This document shows, piece by piece, positions 15,271-25,583 of a stretch of DNA of 30,271 bases. The stretch is from JADGRF01 sp036382515 (GTDB taxonomy: Bacteria; Myxococcota_A; Polyangia; Polyangiales; JAFGIB01). Below the pieces are notes generated by a model. That model was not told the origin of the DNA and ran no database searches. It saw only the letters and a program-made list of their open reading frames with translations. Numbering within the stretch: position 1 is the first letter of the stretch; the number at the start of each line of letters is the position of its first letter. Location: positions 1 through 30,271 of the forward strand of contig DASVHQ010000201.1 of assembly GCA_036382515.1 (NCBI GenBank), written 5' to 3'. Made by a program: the position numbers and the translations under genes.

Positions 15271-16959
15271 ATGCTCAAAGATCTCGTGCAGAGCAAGAAC
15301 GCAGTGCCGGCGCTGGTCTTATTGGCCCTCGCCTTCTTCCTGGTGCTGGTACCCGCGTTCACATCCATTCCGGCGCCTTGGGTGCCGGCGCTGTTCGGCC
15401 TTCTACTGGGCGTCGGCTCGGCCGTCCTCGCGCTGCGCGGCGTCGGCGCAAGCGAAGACGACTTGCTGGCGATACGCACCGGCGCCAAGGCCACGCTGCG
15501 CGGCCAGCGTCCGTCGCGGCCGGCCTACGCGTCGCACGCCGTGGCCGACATTCTCGACGTGCTCGACAGCGTGGCTGCGGAGGTGGAGAGCAAGACTCAC
15601 CGCGTCAGCGAGATGGAGCAGACGGCCTCGAAGTCGCACGCCGAGGTCGATCGCCAGAAGAAGGAGCTCAGCGAGGCCGAGCAGACGCTGAGCGCGCAGC
15701 TCGACGCCTTCACCGTGGGCCTGAACGAGCAGGCGGCGGCAGCCGAGCAAGCCACGCGCTCGATGGCCAACACCGCCGACGTGCTCAAGCAGCTGGCGCA
15801 GAGCGTGGAAGTGCTCGCGCAGAGCGCCGAGGAGTCTTCGTCGTCCATCCTCGAGATGAAGGCGACCAACGACGAGGTGGCCGAGAACATGACCAACCTC
15901 GGCAACAGCGTGCGCGACACGGTCTCCTCGATCGAGGAGATGACCTACAGCATCAAGGAGGTCGCGCGTAACGTCGACTCGCTCGCGTTGATGACCGAGG
16001 AGACCTCCTCGTCGATGAACGAGATGGACGTGTCCATCGATCAGGTGCAGAGCAACGCCCACCAGACCTCGCGCCTCTCCGAGCAAGTCGCCAAGGACGC
16101 CGAGCGCGGTGCAGACGCCATCGGTCGCACGATCCACGAGATCAACCGCATCAAGGAATCGTCGTCCGATGCCGTGTCCGCGATCGTCTCGCTCGGCAAG
16201 CGCATCAGCGCCATCGGCGACATCCTGAACGTGATCGACGACGTCGCGGAGCAGACCAACCTGCTCGCCCTCAACGCCGCGATCATCGCCGCGCAGGCGG
16301 GCGAGTACGGCAAGGGCTTCGCGGTCGTGGCCGACGAGATCAAGGAGCTGGCCGAGCGCTCGGGCACCTCCACCAAGGAAATCGCCGGTCTGATCAAGAC
16401 GATCCAGGAGGAGACCAAGAACGCCATTCACGCCGTGGAGCGCGGTGCGACCACCGTCGACCGTGGCGTGGAAGTGAGCGCCGAGGCGGAACAGGCACTC
16501 AAGAAGATCCTCGACTCGTCGCAGAAGTCGACATCGATGGTCGGGGCCATCGCGCGCGCCACCGTCGAGCAGGCCAAGGGCAGCAAGCAGGTGACCGATG
16601 CGATCTCGCGGATCGCCGAGACGGTGCAACAGATCGCGGCCGCCACCGCGGAGCAGGCGCGCGGCTCCGAGCTGATCATGAAGAGCGCCGAAAAGATGCG
16701 CGCGATCACGCAGCACGTGGAGCGCAGCCAGAAGGAGCAGGCGCACGGCGCCCGCCAGATGACGACCTCGGTCGAGAACATCTCGCAGATGGTCAGCCAG
16801 CTGCACAAGTCGCAGCGCCAGCAGTCCAAGACCTCCGACGAGACCGCGCAGCTGCTGGATCGTATCGGCACGCTGACGCGCAGCCAGGAGAAGTACCTGG
16901 GGTCGCTGGCAGGCGCGGCCGAACGCCTGCACGGCCTGGCCCGCAAGAATGGCGGCTGA
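15271..16959 (+). CDS. Methyl-accepting chemotaxis protein without periplasmic sensor
   Basis: Protein of 562 residues. Two membrane helices (about 11-31 and 37-57) are separated by only a few residues, so there is no ligand-binding domain outside the membrane and no recognisable HAMP. A long coiled-coil follows. The hairpin tip reads AEQTNLLALNAAIIAAQAGE (about 326-345), then YGKGFAVVADEI. In Tsr numbering the trimer-contact residues Glu385 and Arg388 are here Ile339 and Gln342. Gln/Glu-rich heptads flank the tip and may hold methylation sites. No CheA, CheW or CheR gene is in the window. It may sense cytoplasmic or membrane state. Confidence 0.9.
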   Translation: MLKDLVQSKNAVPALVLLALAFFLVLVPAFTSIPAPWVPALFGLLLGVGSAVLALRGVGASEDDLLAIRTGAKATLRGQRPSRPAYASHAVADILDVLDSVAAEVESKTHRVSEMEQTASKSHAEVDRQKKELSEAEQTLSAQLDAFTVGLNEQAAAAEQATRSMANTADVLKQLAQSVEVLAQSAEESSSSILEMKATNDEVAENMTNLGNSVRDTVSSIEEMTYSIKEVARNVDSLALMTEETSSSMNEMDVSIDQVQSNAHQTSRLSEQVAKDAERGADAIGRTIHEINRIKESSSDAVSAIVSLGKRISAIGDILNVIDDVAEQTNLLALNAAIIAAQAGEYGKGFAVVADEIKELAERSGTSTKEIAGLIKTIQEETKNAIHAVERGATTVDRGVEVSAEAEQALKKILDSSQKSTSMVGAIARATVEQAKGSKQVTDAISRIAETVQQIAAATAEQARGSELIMKSAEKMRAITQHVERSQKEQAHGARQMTTSVENISQMVSQLHKSQRQQSKTSDETAQLLDRIGTLTRSQEKYLGSLAGAAERLHGLARKNGG

Positions 16960-17011
16960 CCCCGGCGGTGCGGGCGGGTAGGGCTCCGGCGGCGCATGCA
17001 GCTCGCCGGGG
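16960..17011 (+). terminator. Possible intergenic stem between the chemotaxis and tat genes
   Basis: CCCCGGCG immediately after the chemotaxis stop and CGCCGGGG at 17004-17011 form a perfect 8-bp inverted repeat with a 36-base loop. There is no U-tract, so it is not a classical intrinsic terminator. Confidence 0.25.
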
Positions 17012-17065
17012 AGGGATTATGCGGTCGCGGCAGCCTGGGCTGTGCTAGATCAGCCGCACCTCGTC

Positions 17066-17668
17066 ATGTTCGACATCGGATTCGGTGAGCTTGCGGTCAT
17101 TTGCATAGTCTTCATCATCGCCGTGGGGCCCGAGAAGCTTCCCGGAATGATGAAGACCATGGGCAAGACCATGCGCACGCTGCGGCAAGCCAGCCGTGAC
17201 ATTCGTACGTCCACGGGCATCGACGAGCTCCTGCGCGACGACATGCTCGATATGCCGGCGGCGCGCCGGCAGTACAACCCGCCGCCAGGGCCCGTGCTGG
17301 TGAGCCGCGTTCCGTCCTCCACCGTGACGCCAATCGGCACGCCAATCGGCACGCCAATCGGCACGCCGATCAGCACTCCGGTCGAGCCTGTGTCCACGCA
17401 GAGCGCAGGCGCCGCGCCTGCAGCGTCTGCGCCGGTGCCGTGGCCGCCTGTCGGCATGTCCGCAGCGCCTGCGCCGGTGCCGTGGCCGCCTGTCGGCATG
17501 CCCGCAGCGCCTGCGCCTGTGCCATGGCCGCCTGTCGTTGCCAGCAGCAGCAGTGTGCGCGCGCCCGTGCCGCCGGCCGCGGCTGCGGCTGACAGCAGCA
17601 GCGGCAGCGCGCCTGCCGACGCCAGCACGGCCAGCGCTCCGGCCCCCAAGGACACGGACCGCGGCTGA
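17066..17668 (+). CDS. tatB: Twin-arginine translocase subunit TatB
   Basis: Protein of 200 residues. MFDIGFGEL with Glu8, one N-terminal membrane helix and the G-P-E-K-L-P hinge (21-26) are classic TatB features, followed by an amphipathic helix (about 27-60). The remaining ~130 residues are a Pro/Ala/Ser-rich tail with two repeat blocks: four TPIG-type tetrapeptides and three copies of a 14-residue APVPWPPVGM unit. The tail is longer than needed for the family role of passing Tat substrates to TatC. The ATG at 17066 is chosen because MFDIGF is the conserved N-terminus. The stop overlaps the tatC start as TGATG. No separate tatA is in the window. Confidence 0.92.
   Translation: MFDIGFGELAVICIVFIIAVGPEKLPGMMKTMGKTMRTLRQASRDIRTSTGIDELLRDDMLDMPAARRQYNPPPGPVLVSRVPSSTVTPIGTPIGTPIGTPISTPVEPVSTQSAGAAPAASAPVPWPPVGMSAAPAPVPWPPVGMPAAPAPVPWPPVVASSSSVRAPVPPAAAAADSSSGSAPADASTASAPAPKDTDRG
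17327..17374 (+). repeat. 12-bp tandem repeat in tatB (4 copies)
   Basis: Four consecutive 12-bp units of the form ACGCCAATCGGC, the last with two changes, encode TPIG three times and then TPIS. The length is a multiple of three, so copy-number change would keep the frame. Confidence 0.95.
17429..17540 (+). repeat. 42-bp tandem repeat in tatB (about 2.7 copies)
   Basis: Units begin at 17429, 17471 and 17513. They encode APVPWPPVGMSAAP, APVPWPPVGMPAAP and a diverged third copy. The period is a multiple of three, so expansion or contraction would preserve the reading frame. Confidence 0.92.
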
Positions 17669-18495
17669 TGGCAGCCGACGAGCCAAAACCCGCCGACGAG
17701 TCGCACGCCGACAAGCCGATGAGCGTGCTCGAGCACATCGGTGAGCTGCGCTCTCGGTTGATCAAGGCGCTGCTGGGCACGATCCCCGGCATGTGGCTGG
17801 CCTGGGTGTACAAGGAATACTTGCTCGACTTCTTGCTCGCGCCGCTGGCGCAGGCCTGGCGCAGGCTCGGCCTCGGCGAGCCGACCGTGCACTTCTCCAA
17901 CCCGGTCGATCTCTTCGTCGCCTACATGAAGATCGCCGTGATCTGCGGCCTGCTGCTGTCGAGCCCCTGGGTCTTCTATCAGCTCTGGGCGTTCGTCGCG
18001 CCCGGCCTGTACCGTCGCGAACGCTTCTACGCCGTGCCGTTCGTGATCGCCTCGACGGTGTTCTTCGCGGGCGGCGCGTTCTTCGGTTACGCGGTGGTGT
18101 TCCCGGCCGGCTTCGAGACGCTCCTGGGCATGTCGGGCATGCTGCCAAGCGCTGCGATCAGGGTGCAGCCGACGATCATGCTCGACGAGTACATGACCTT
18201 CGCGACGCGCATGCTCCTGGCGTTCGGTGTGGTCTTCGAAGTACCCGTGATCGTCTCGTTCCTGGCCCTGGCCGGCATCGTCAACTGGAAACAGCTGCTG
18301 GCCTTCGGCCGCTGGTGGGTGGTGATCGCGAGCATCATCGCGGCCGTGCTCACCCCGCCGGACGTGGGCTCGCAGATGATGATGCTGATCCCGCTGGTCG
18401 TGCTGTACTTCATGTCGGTGGGCGTGGCCTTCTTCCTGGGCCCCAAACCCCCTCCCACACCGCGCAAGGCGGCGGACGGCGCCGAGGTGCTCTGA
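17668..18495 (+). CDS. tatC: Twin-arginine translocase subunit TatC
   Basis: Polytopic inner-membrane protein of 275 residues, the core receptor for folded, twin-arginine-tagged proteins. The conserved cytoplasmic N-terminus is present as MSVLEHIGELRSRLIKA (about 18-34), including the E and R contacts for the signal peptide. FVAPGLYRRER (about 111-121) is the first-loop signature, and LTPPDVGSQMMMLIPL in the last part matches the conserved loop before helix 6. Six membrane helices are visible. It starts on the last base of tatB and its stop is followed directly by the ATG of the next membrane protein, so the three genes are probably one operon. Confidence 0.95.
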   Translation: MAADEPKPADESHADKPMSVLEHIGELRSRLIKALLGTIPGMWLAWVYKEYLLDFLLAPLAQAWRRLGLGEPTVHFSNPVDLFVAYMKIAVICGLLLSSPWVFYQLWAFVAPGLYRRERFYAVPFVIASTVFFAGGAFFGYAVVFPAGFETLLGMSGMLPSAAIRVQPTIMLDEYMTFATRMLLAFGVVFEVPVIVSFLALAGIVNWKQLLAFGRWWVVIASIIAAVLTPPDVGSQMMMLIPLVVLYFMSVGVAFFLGPKPPPTPRKAADGAEVL

Positions 18496-19944
18496 ATGCC
18501 GGCGCTGCGCGTGTGGCCCGTGCTGCAGGCGAGCTTCGGTCTACTGCGCGCCCGCCCGGTGGTGACGCTCGCGCTCGGCACGGCCATCGTGCTGTCGCTG
18601 AGCTCGGTGTGCTGCGGCCTGGGGCTGATCACCACGCCGTGGTTCATGTGCGAGCTGTTCGCGCTGCAGCTCGCCCAGGCCTCGGGCGCCGCGGTTTCGC
18701 GCACGCTGTCGTGGATTGCGGCCAGCCTTTTGCTGCTTGGCGCCGTGCTCTTGGTCTGCGCCGTCGCCGGGCTCACGCTCCTGGGCACCGCGCCCGAGCT
18801 GCTGGTCTTCGAGGCTGAGCCGCTCGGCTTGTCGCTGCTGGCGCGCAGCACGCCGTTCTACGCTCTGCTCGCCAGTGGCGTCGCGGTGATGTTCGTGCTG
18901 CCGTTCCTGTTCGCTCCGCTGATCTTGATCGAACATGCGGCGAGCCTCGACAGCGCCGTGCTGGAGAGCGCGCGGCGCGTCATGGCGGGGGGCCCTGGCC
19001 AACACGCACGCCTGTCACTCGCCGCGCACGCGCTGCAGGTCGCGCCACCAGCTCTGGTCGCGCTGGCCACGGCGCTGATCGATCCCGGCAGCGTACCGCT
19101 GGCCGCGCTGTGTACCGTGCCGCTGCTGTGTGTCACGGTGCCGCTCGGCCAGGGCATGATCGTCTGCGCGTACGTGCAAGGGCGCACGGCGCGCAGCGGC
19201 TCCGAGCCGTCGGAGCCTGATCTCTCGCACGCCGCAAGCGCCCCCTGCGCCGCCGAGCAGCGCGCCCACCGGCTCACGAAGCGGTCGACGCTGGCCTTCC
19301 TCGGGCTCGCGCTCTTGCCGATGTTGTCACTCCTATTGCTCGGCGCATCGCTGGTACGGCCTTCGCGCGTCGCGCGTGGTACGGCGCCCACGGGTGTGCT
19401 CGTGGCTGAGCTCGTCGTGCGCACGCCGCGTGCACAGCGCATGGTGCTGCCCGGCACGGCGCTCGAGGTCGTGGTGAGCCCAGGCAGCGTGCGCGTTGTC
19501 GCCAGCGACGGCGGTGGCGTGGGCGAGCTGTCGCTGCGCTCCGGCCAGCCGATCGAGCGCGTGCGCGTGCTGCGCGTGCGCGATGCGTATGCCATCGAGG
19601 TGCATCAGCTCGGCGCTCGCAGCTCCGTCGCCACGGTGGATCGCTCCGGCGTGCGTCTGGACGACGACCTGCGCGTGCGCATGGTCGACCGCGTGGTGCC
19701 GTGGGGTCTAGGAGTGGTGCTACTCGCGCTGGTGCTGACCGCTGTGCTCACGCTGCCGGTGCTCGACGGCCTCGCCCGCGCGCGCCTGGCGCACGCGCTG
19801 CCTCACGGCTACCGCCCCGCTGCCGATGTGCTGGAGCTGGAGCTGCGCCGCAGCCTGCGCCGCGTGGGCGTCGCGGGAGCGCTCCTGTGGCCGCTGTCCT
19901 TGGCTGCCGTCGTCGTCGGGTTGCGCGCGCTGGGCGTGCTCTGA
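18496..19944 (+). CDS. Hypothetical polytopic membrane protein
   Basis: Protein of 482 residues of no family I recognise. The N-terminal half has about six hydrophobic helices (around 22-50, 70-98, 112-140, 175-225), with an IEHAASLDSAVLESARRVM segment of the type seen in integral membrane proteins with repeated glycerophosphoryl-diester-type or DUF4013-like domains; that link is weak. After a helix near 258-283 comes a globular, probably periplasmic domain of beta-strand character (about 285-405), then two more helices (about 405-430 and 455-480). Its ATG directly follows the tatC stop, so it is likely co-transcribed with the Tat genes. Confidence 0.75.
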   Translation: MPALRVWPVLQASFGLLRARPVVTLALGTAIVLSLSSVCCGLGLITTPWFMCELFALQLAQASGAAVSRTLSWIAASLLLLGAVLLVCAVAGLTLLGTAPELLVFEAEPLGLSLLARSTPFYALLASGVAVMFVLPFLFAPLILIEHAASLDSAVLESARRVMAGGPGQHARLSLAAHALQVAPPALVALATALIDPGSVPLAALCTVPLLCVTVPLGQGMIVCAYVQGRTARSGSEPSEPDLSHAASAPCAAEQRAHRLTKRSTLAFLGLALLPMLSLLLLGASLVRPSRVARGTAPTGVLVAELVVRTPRAQRMVLPGTALEVVVSPGSVRVVASDGGGVGELSLRSGQPIERVRVLRVRDAYAIEVHQLGARSSVATVDRSGVRLDDDLRVRMVDRVVPWGLGVVLLALVLTAVLTLPVLDGLARARLAHALPHGYRPAADVLELELRRSLRRVGVAGALLWPLSLAAVVVGLRALGVL

Positions 19945-19986
19945 TCACGGGCCGCCGCTCGCGCCACACATGCTAGCCTGCGACGC

Positions 19987-20256
19987 ATGTCGGTCACCGA
20001 GCTCGGCGCGTCTGGCTCCGGCGCCGCGGCTGCATCGCAGCCCGAGGCCTTGCAGGCTGCGCTGCGCGCCTACGAGCTTGGCGACTTCGCCAGCGTACGT
20101 CGTCTCACCGCGCCGCTCGTGGCGGCAGCCGGGAGCGAGCACGCCGAGGCTGCGCGACAGCTGCGCGCTCGCGTCTCGGTCGACCCCATCGCGCTCGGCG
20201 TTCTTTCATTCGCGTTCGCCCTCATGTGTGTCATCGTCTATGTCTATGTGCCGTGA
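19987..20256 (+). CDS. Small tail-anchored protein
   Basis: Protein of 89 residues. A Gly/Ala/Ser-rich start is followed by a helical segment with TPR-like spacing (ALRAYELGDFASVRRLTAPL, then AEAARQLRARV) and a single C-terminal membrane helix (about 70-87) ending in VYVYVP. The hydrophobic tail at the extreme C-terminus suggests a tail-anchored protein facing the cytoplasm. It lies 42 bp after the large membrane protein and its end overlaps the start of the next lipoprotein by 11 bases, a sign of coupled translation. The function is unknown. Confidence 0.65.
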   Translation: MSVTELGASGSGAAAASQPEALQAALRAYELGDFASVRRLTAPLVAAAGSEHAEAARQLRARVSVDPIALGVLSFAFALMCVIVYVYVP

Positions 20257-20845
20257 CGCTCGACCGACCTCGCGCGTAGTCCCCGTGCTGCTTGCGCTGT
20301 CGCTGTGTGCGAGCGCGTGTGCGGGTGCAGGTGCTCGTCCCAAGACCGCGCACGATCTGTCGCCCGGCTCGCTCTATCCGCTCGGCGTCGGCTACGCGTG
20401 GTCCTACGACGTGGACACCGGTGACGCCCAACCGACGCTCGCGGTCGCGCGCGTCGTGCAGCTGCGCGATGGCATCGCCGAGGTCAAGACGGCCACCGAC
20501 AGCCTGCTGCGCTACCTGGTGCGCAGCGACGGCATCGAACGCGCCGATCACAGCGGTTACCTGCTCAAGGCGCCCATCGGTCCGGGCGCTAGCTGGGCCT
20601 CGGGCACGGGCCTTGTGGCCCGCGTCGCACAGTGGCACCTAACGCTCGACACACCCGCCGGTAAGCTGAGCGATTGCGTGGTCGTGGACGAGCAGAACGC
20701 GGCCTCCGGCCAGCACGTCACCACCACCTACTGCCCTGGTGTTGGGCCCGCGCTTGTGGTCTCGGAGATGGAAGTGCGCGGTCAGACACTGCGCGTGGTG
20801 GCTCGGCTGCGGGGCTACGCGCTCGAAGCCTCCGCCGCTCCTTGA
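20246..20845 (+). CDS. Hypothetical lipoprotein
   Basis: Protein of 199 residues with a lipoprotein signal: a basic start, hydrophobic VVPVLLALSL, and a lipobox ending A-S-A-C at Cys25. The mature part is rich in beta-strand residues, with a YPLGVGYAWSYDVDTGD segment and two Cys (about 144 and 163) that could form a disulfide. No known domain is recognised. An ATG two codons earlier (20240) is also possible. The gene overlaps the tail-anchored gene by 11 bases and is the last of the tat-containing run. A GC-rich hairpin follows its stop. Confidence 0.7.
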   Translation: MCRDARPTSRVVPVLLALSLCASACAGAGARPKTAHDLSPGSLYPLGVGYAWSYDVDTGDAQPTLAVARVVQLRDGIAEVKTATDSLLRYLVRSDGIERADHSGYLLKAPIGPGASWASGTGLVARVAQWHLTLDTPAGKLSDCVVVDEQNAASGQHVTTTYCPGVGPALVVSEMEVRGQTLRVVARLRGYALEASAAP

Positions 20846-20858
20846 AATCGTGCGTCCG

Positions 20859-20874
20859 CCGGCCGCCCGGCCGG
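20859..20874 (+). terminator. GC-rich hairpin after the lipoprotein gene
   Basis: CCGGCC-GCCC-GGCCGG is a perfect 6-bp stem with a 4-base loop, 14 bp after the lipoprotein stop. It is followed by GAAATT rather than a U-run, so it may end the tat-lipoprotein transcript only with help, or act as an RNA-stabilising stem. Confidence 0.35.
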
Positions 20875-21095
20875 GAAATTGGCTGTCATCTCAAGTACAT
20901 TGCTGCGCGAAAATTTTGATCACCGCGTCGCTTTTCAGCTTGCCGCAACCACGCCTGGTCACCATGCTCGTAGTGTAGAGCTCGCCTCGCCTCGTTGCAG
21001 ACGGCCCTGTTGTTGCAGCGAGCCGGAGCGGTCTGGACCACCGCGGCTTGCATGCAGGCCAGCCGCGGCGCCCGCTTAGCGCCTGCCTTGGCCCC

Positions 21096-22649
21096 ATGAC
21101 GCAGTCCATCCCGCCCGCCGCGAACAACTACCTGCTGTTCTCGGACGTGCATTTGGGCGCAGATCTGGTGCAGCACACGCGGCCGTGGACCGCGTCGCGG
21201 CTGAGCGAAGCGCATCGCATCGATCACGATCTCGGCGCGATGCTCGACCACTACCGCGAGCAAGCCGACCCCGAGCGGCCGTGGCGGCTGATCATCGCGG
21301 GCGACTTCGTCGATCTGGTGGGCATGTCGATCTCTGCGAGCGAGAGCGCCGCGTTGCGCTCGCCGCTCACGCAGGACGAGGTCGCACATGGTCTGGGCTC
21401 GGCCGAAGATCGCGCGGCTTTCAAGATGCGCGCAGTCGCGCAGCGCCACGACAAATTGTTTCGGCGGCTTGCGTGCTTCGTCAAGGCTGGCCACTCGCTG
21501 GTCTTCGTGCGCGGCAACCACGACGTCGAGCTGTACTGGGAGTCGGCACAACGAGCGTTCATCGATGCGCTGATCGATCGCGCCGACCTGTCGCCGCAGG
21601 GGCTCGATCGCAAGCTCTTCGAGTCGCGCATCGAGTTCCGGCACTGGTTCTACTACCTGCGCGGTTTCCTCTACGTGGAGCACGGCCACCAATACGATGC
21701 GACGTGTGCTTATCACCACTGGCTCGCGCCGCGCGATCCGCGCGATCCGAGCAGCATCCACTACTCCTTCTCCGACATCCTGGTGCGCTACGTGGTGCGG
21801 CCGACCCGCGAGCTATCCACCGACGGTCACGAGAATAAATCGATCTTCGACTACCTGCGCCTCGGGTTCTCGATGGGCGTGCGTGGTTGCGCGATGCTCG
21901 GCTACCGTTTCTTCAGCGCGGTCGGTCGCATGGTGGCCACCTGGCGCAACCACGTCACCGAGCACACCGCGCACATCCGTGCCGAGCAGGAACACCGCAT
22001 GCAGCAGATTGCGTCGGTGTTCCGACTGAACATCGACAGCTTGCGCGCGCTCTCGAAGCTGTGGGCGATCCCGGTCACGGGCACGCTCTACGCGATCTTT
22101 CGCAGCGTCTTCCTCGACGGCCTGGCGGCTGCGTTGATCTCGGGCGCCATCATTACCACGCTGGGCGCGTTCAACGTGCTGCCACTGGCCTGGCTACCCG
22201 TGATCATGGCGGCGGTCATGCTGGGCATTTTCATCTACATGAAGAGCTGCCGCGTGCTCGAGCCCGTGGCCGCGCTGCGGCGTGGCGCCGACAAGCTCGC
22301 TGATCTCATGCCCGCTCGTTACGTGGTGATGGGGCACACGCACAAGCCCGTGATGGAACCGCTCGGCGCGCAGAGCACCTACGTGAACCTGGGCAACTGG
22401 ACCGCGGACCTCTCCGACGACCACGCCCCGCCCGCGCCCTGCACGCATCTCGTGATTCGTCACAGCCCGTCCGGCAAGCCCGAAGCGGCGTTGTGCACCT
22501 GGGACATGGCCCTGGGGGTGAGGGTGCTCATCACCGACGCGCCGGCGCTTGCGCCGCGTCCGGTGGCGGCGCGCGACAGCGGCCAACCAGCCGACGCTCC
22601 AAGCCCGGTGGCAGCTCGCTCCGCGGTGGTTCTGCCGCCGTCCGTTTGA
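21096..22649 (+). CDS. Membrane-anchored calcineurin-like metallophosphoesterase
   Basis: Protein of 517 residues. All metal-binding motifs of the calcineurin-like phosphoesterase fold are present: SDVHLG (about 16-21), GDFVDL (about 69-74), GNHDVE (about 142-147), EHGHQYD (about 195-201) and the late GHTHKP (about 412-417). Between the last two lies an insertion of about 200 residues with two or three membrane helices (including LAAALISGAIITTL and VIMAAVMLGIFIY), so the active site is split by a membrane segment. Related enzymes hydrolyse lipid intermediates such as UDP-diacylglucosamine, but the substrate here is not evident. The ATG at 21096 places the first motif at the usual distance from the N-terminus. 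Confidence 0.85.
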   Translation: MTQSIPPAANNYLLFSDVHLGADLVQHTRPWTASRLSEAHRIDHDLGAMLDHYREQADPERPWRLIIAGDFVDLVGMSISASESAALRSPLTQDEVAHGLGSAEDRAAFKMRAVAQRHDKLFRRLACFVKAGHSLVFVRGNHDVELYWESAQRAFIDALIDRADLSPQGLDRKLFESRIEFRHWFYYLRGFLYVEHGHQYDATCAYHHWLAPRDPRDPSSIHYSFSDILVRYVVRPTRELSTDGHENKSIFDYLRLGFSMGVRGCAMLGYRFFSAVGRMVATWRNHVTEHTAHIRAEQEHRMQQIASVFRLNIDSLRALSKLWAIPVTGTLYAIFRSVFLDGLAAALISGAIITTLGAFNVLPLAWLPVIMAAVMLGIFIYMKSCRVLEPVAALRRGADKLADLMPARYVVMGHTHKPVMEPLGAQSTYVNLGNWTADLSDDHAPPAPCTHLVIRHSPSGKPEAALCTWDMALGVRVLITDAPALAPRPVAARDSGQPADAPSPVAARSAVVLPPSV

Positions 22650-22845
22650 GCCTCGTTTGAATCGGCCGTGGGCGCCCCAAGACGCTGCAAATTCGCCTGG
22701 ATTTCCAGGGGATCGGCAGCATTTGAGGGTTGCGTGTGCGGGTGCGAAAAGGTACGCTCGCCGCCACGCAACACAGGCCCCGTTCTTGGGGCCGAGCCAG
22801 CGCGCCGGGCTTCCGTCAGGCACGCGACCAAGCCAACGGCGAAAC

Positions 22846-22871
22846 GGGGCGCTTCGCCCCCCTCAGGGGTT
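22846..22871 (+). promoter_or_regulatory. Two mutually exclusive hairpins in the gyrB leader
   Basis: GGGGCG-CTT-CGCCCC (22846-22860) is a perfect 6-bp stem. Its 3' arm overlaps the 5' arm of a second stem, CCCC-TCA-GGGG followed by TTTCTT, 13-20 bases before the gyrB ATG. The two cannot form at once. This could be an attenuator or a translation switch. The shortness of the stems and the GC-rich background make chance a real alternative. Confidence 0.3.
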
Positions 22872-22883
22872 TCTTGTTCCAGC

Positions 22884-25297
<2,414 letters not shown>

Positions 25298-25301
<4 letters not shown>

Positions 25302-25513
25302 GAGCGGAGCGCCACGCCGCCCGTGAAGATCGCGAGCACGAGCGTCTTTGCGTGGGCGGCGTGCCCGAGCACCAGCTCGAGGTAGTGCGACCAGACCGAC
25401 TCGCAGATCAGCCCTGCAACGCTCGGGAGCGTGAAGAGCGCATACAGCACGCGGCGCAGCGGCGGACTTACGTGTGTCTCGGGCGACCGCGCCGGGGCGG
25501 CTGCTGGCAGCAT
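25298..25513 (-). pseudogene. 5' fragment of a spermidine-synthase-like membrane protein
   Basis: From an ATG at 25513 the minus strand encodes 71 residues. LYALFTLPSVAGLICESVWS and HYLELVLGHAAHAKTLVLAIFTGGVAL match the first two membrane helices of fused MFS/spermidine synthase-like proteins, which are usually several hundred residues or more. The frame then meets a TAG at 25298-25300 that overlaps the gyrB TAA. The remaining domains are gone. The break lies exactly at the gyrB end, so a deletion or insertion probably removed the rest. Confidence 0.7.
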
Positions 25514-25583
25514 TGCCGGAAGGCTATCACGCCGCACGCCGCAGCGCGGCATTACGCAAGGGCTGCGCGCAGCAGCCCCGTGC

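Noticed and set aside
20905..20925. AT-rich GAAAATTTTGATCA as a promoter or replication element.
   Set aside because: No -35/-10 pair with acceptable spacing and no DnaA-box cluster was found around it.
22668..22883. In-frame upstream extension of gyrB by 72 codons.
   Set aside because: Counting from 22884 places the ATP-site residues at the E. coli numbers, and the extension is low-complexity and Cys/Arg-rich.
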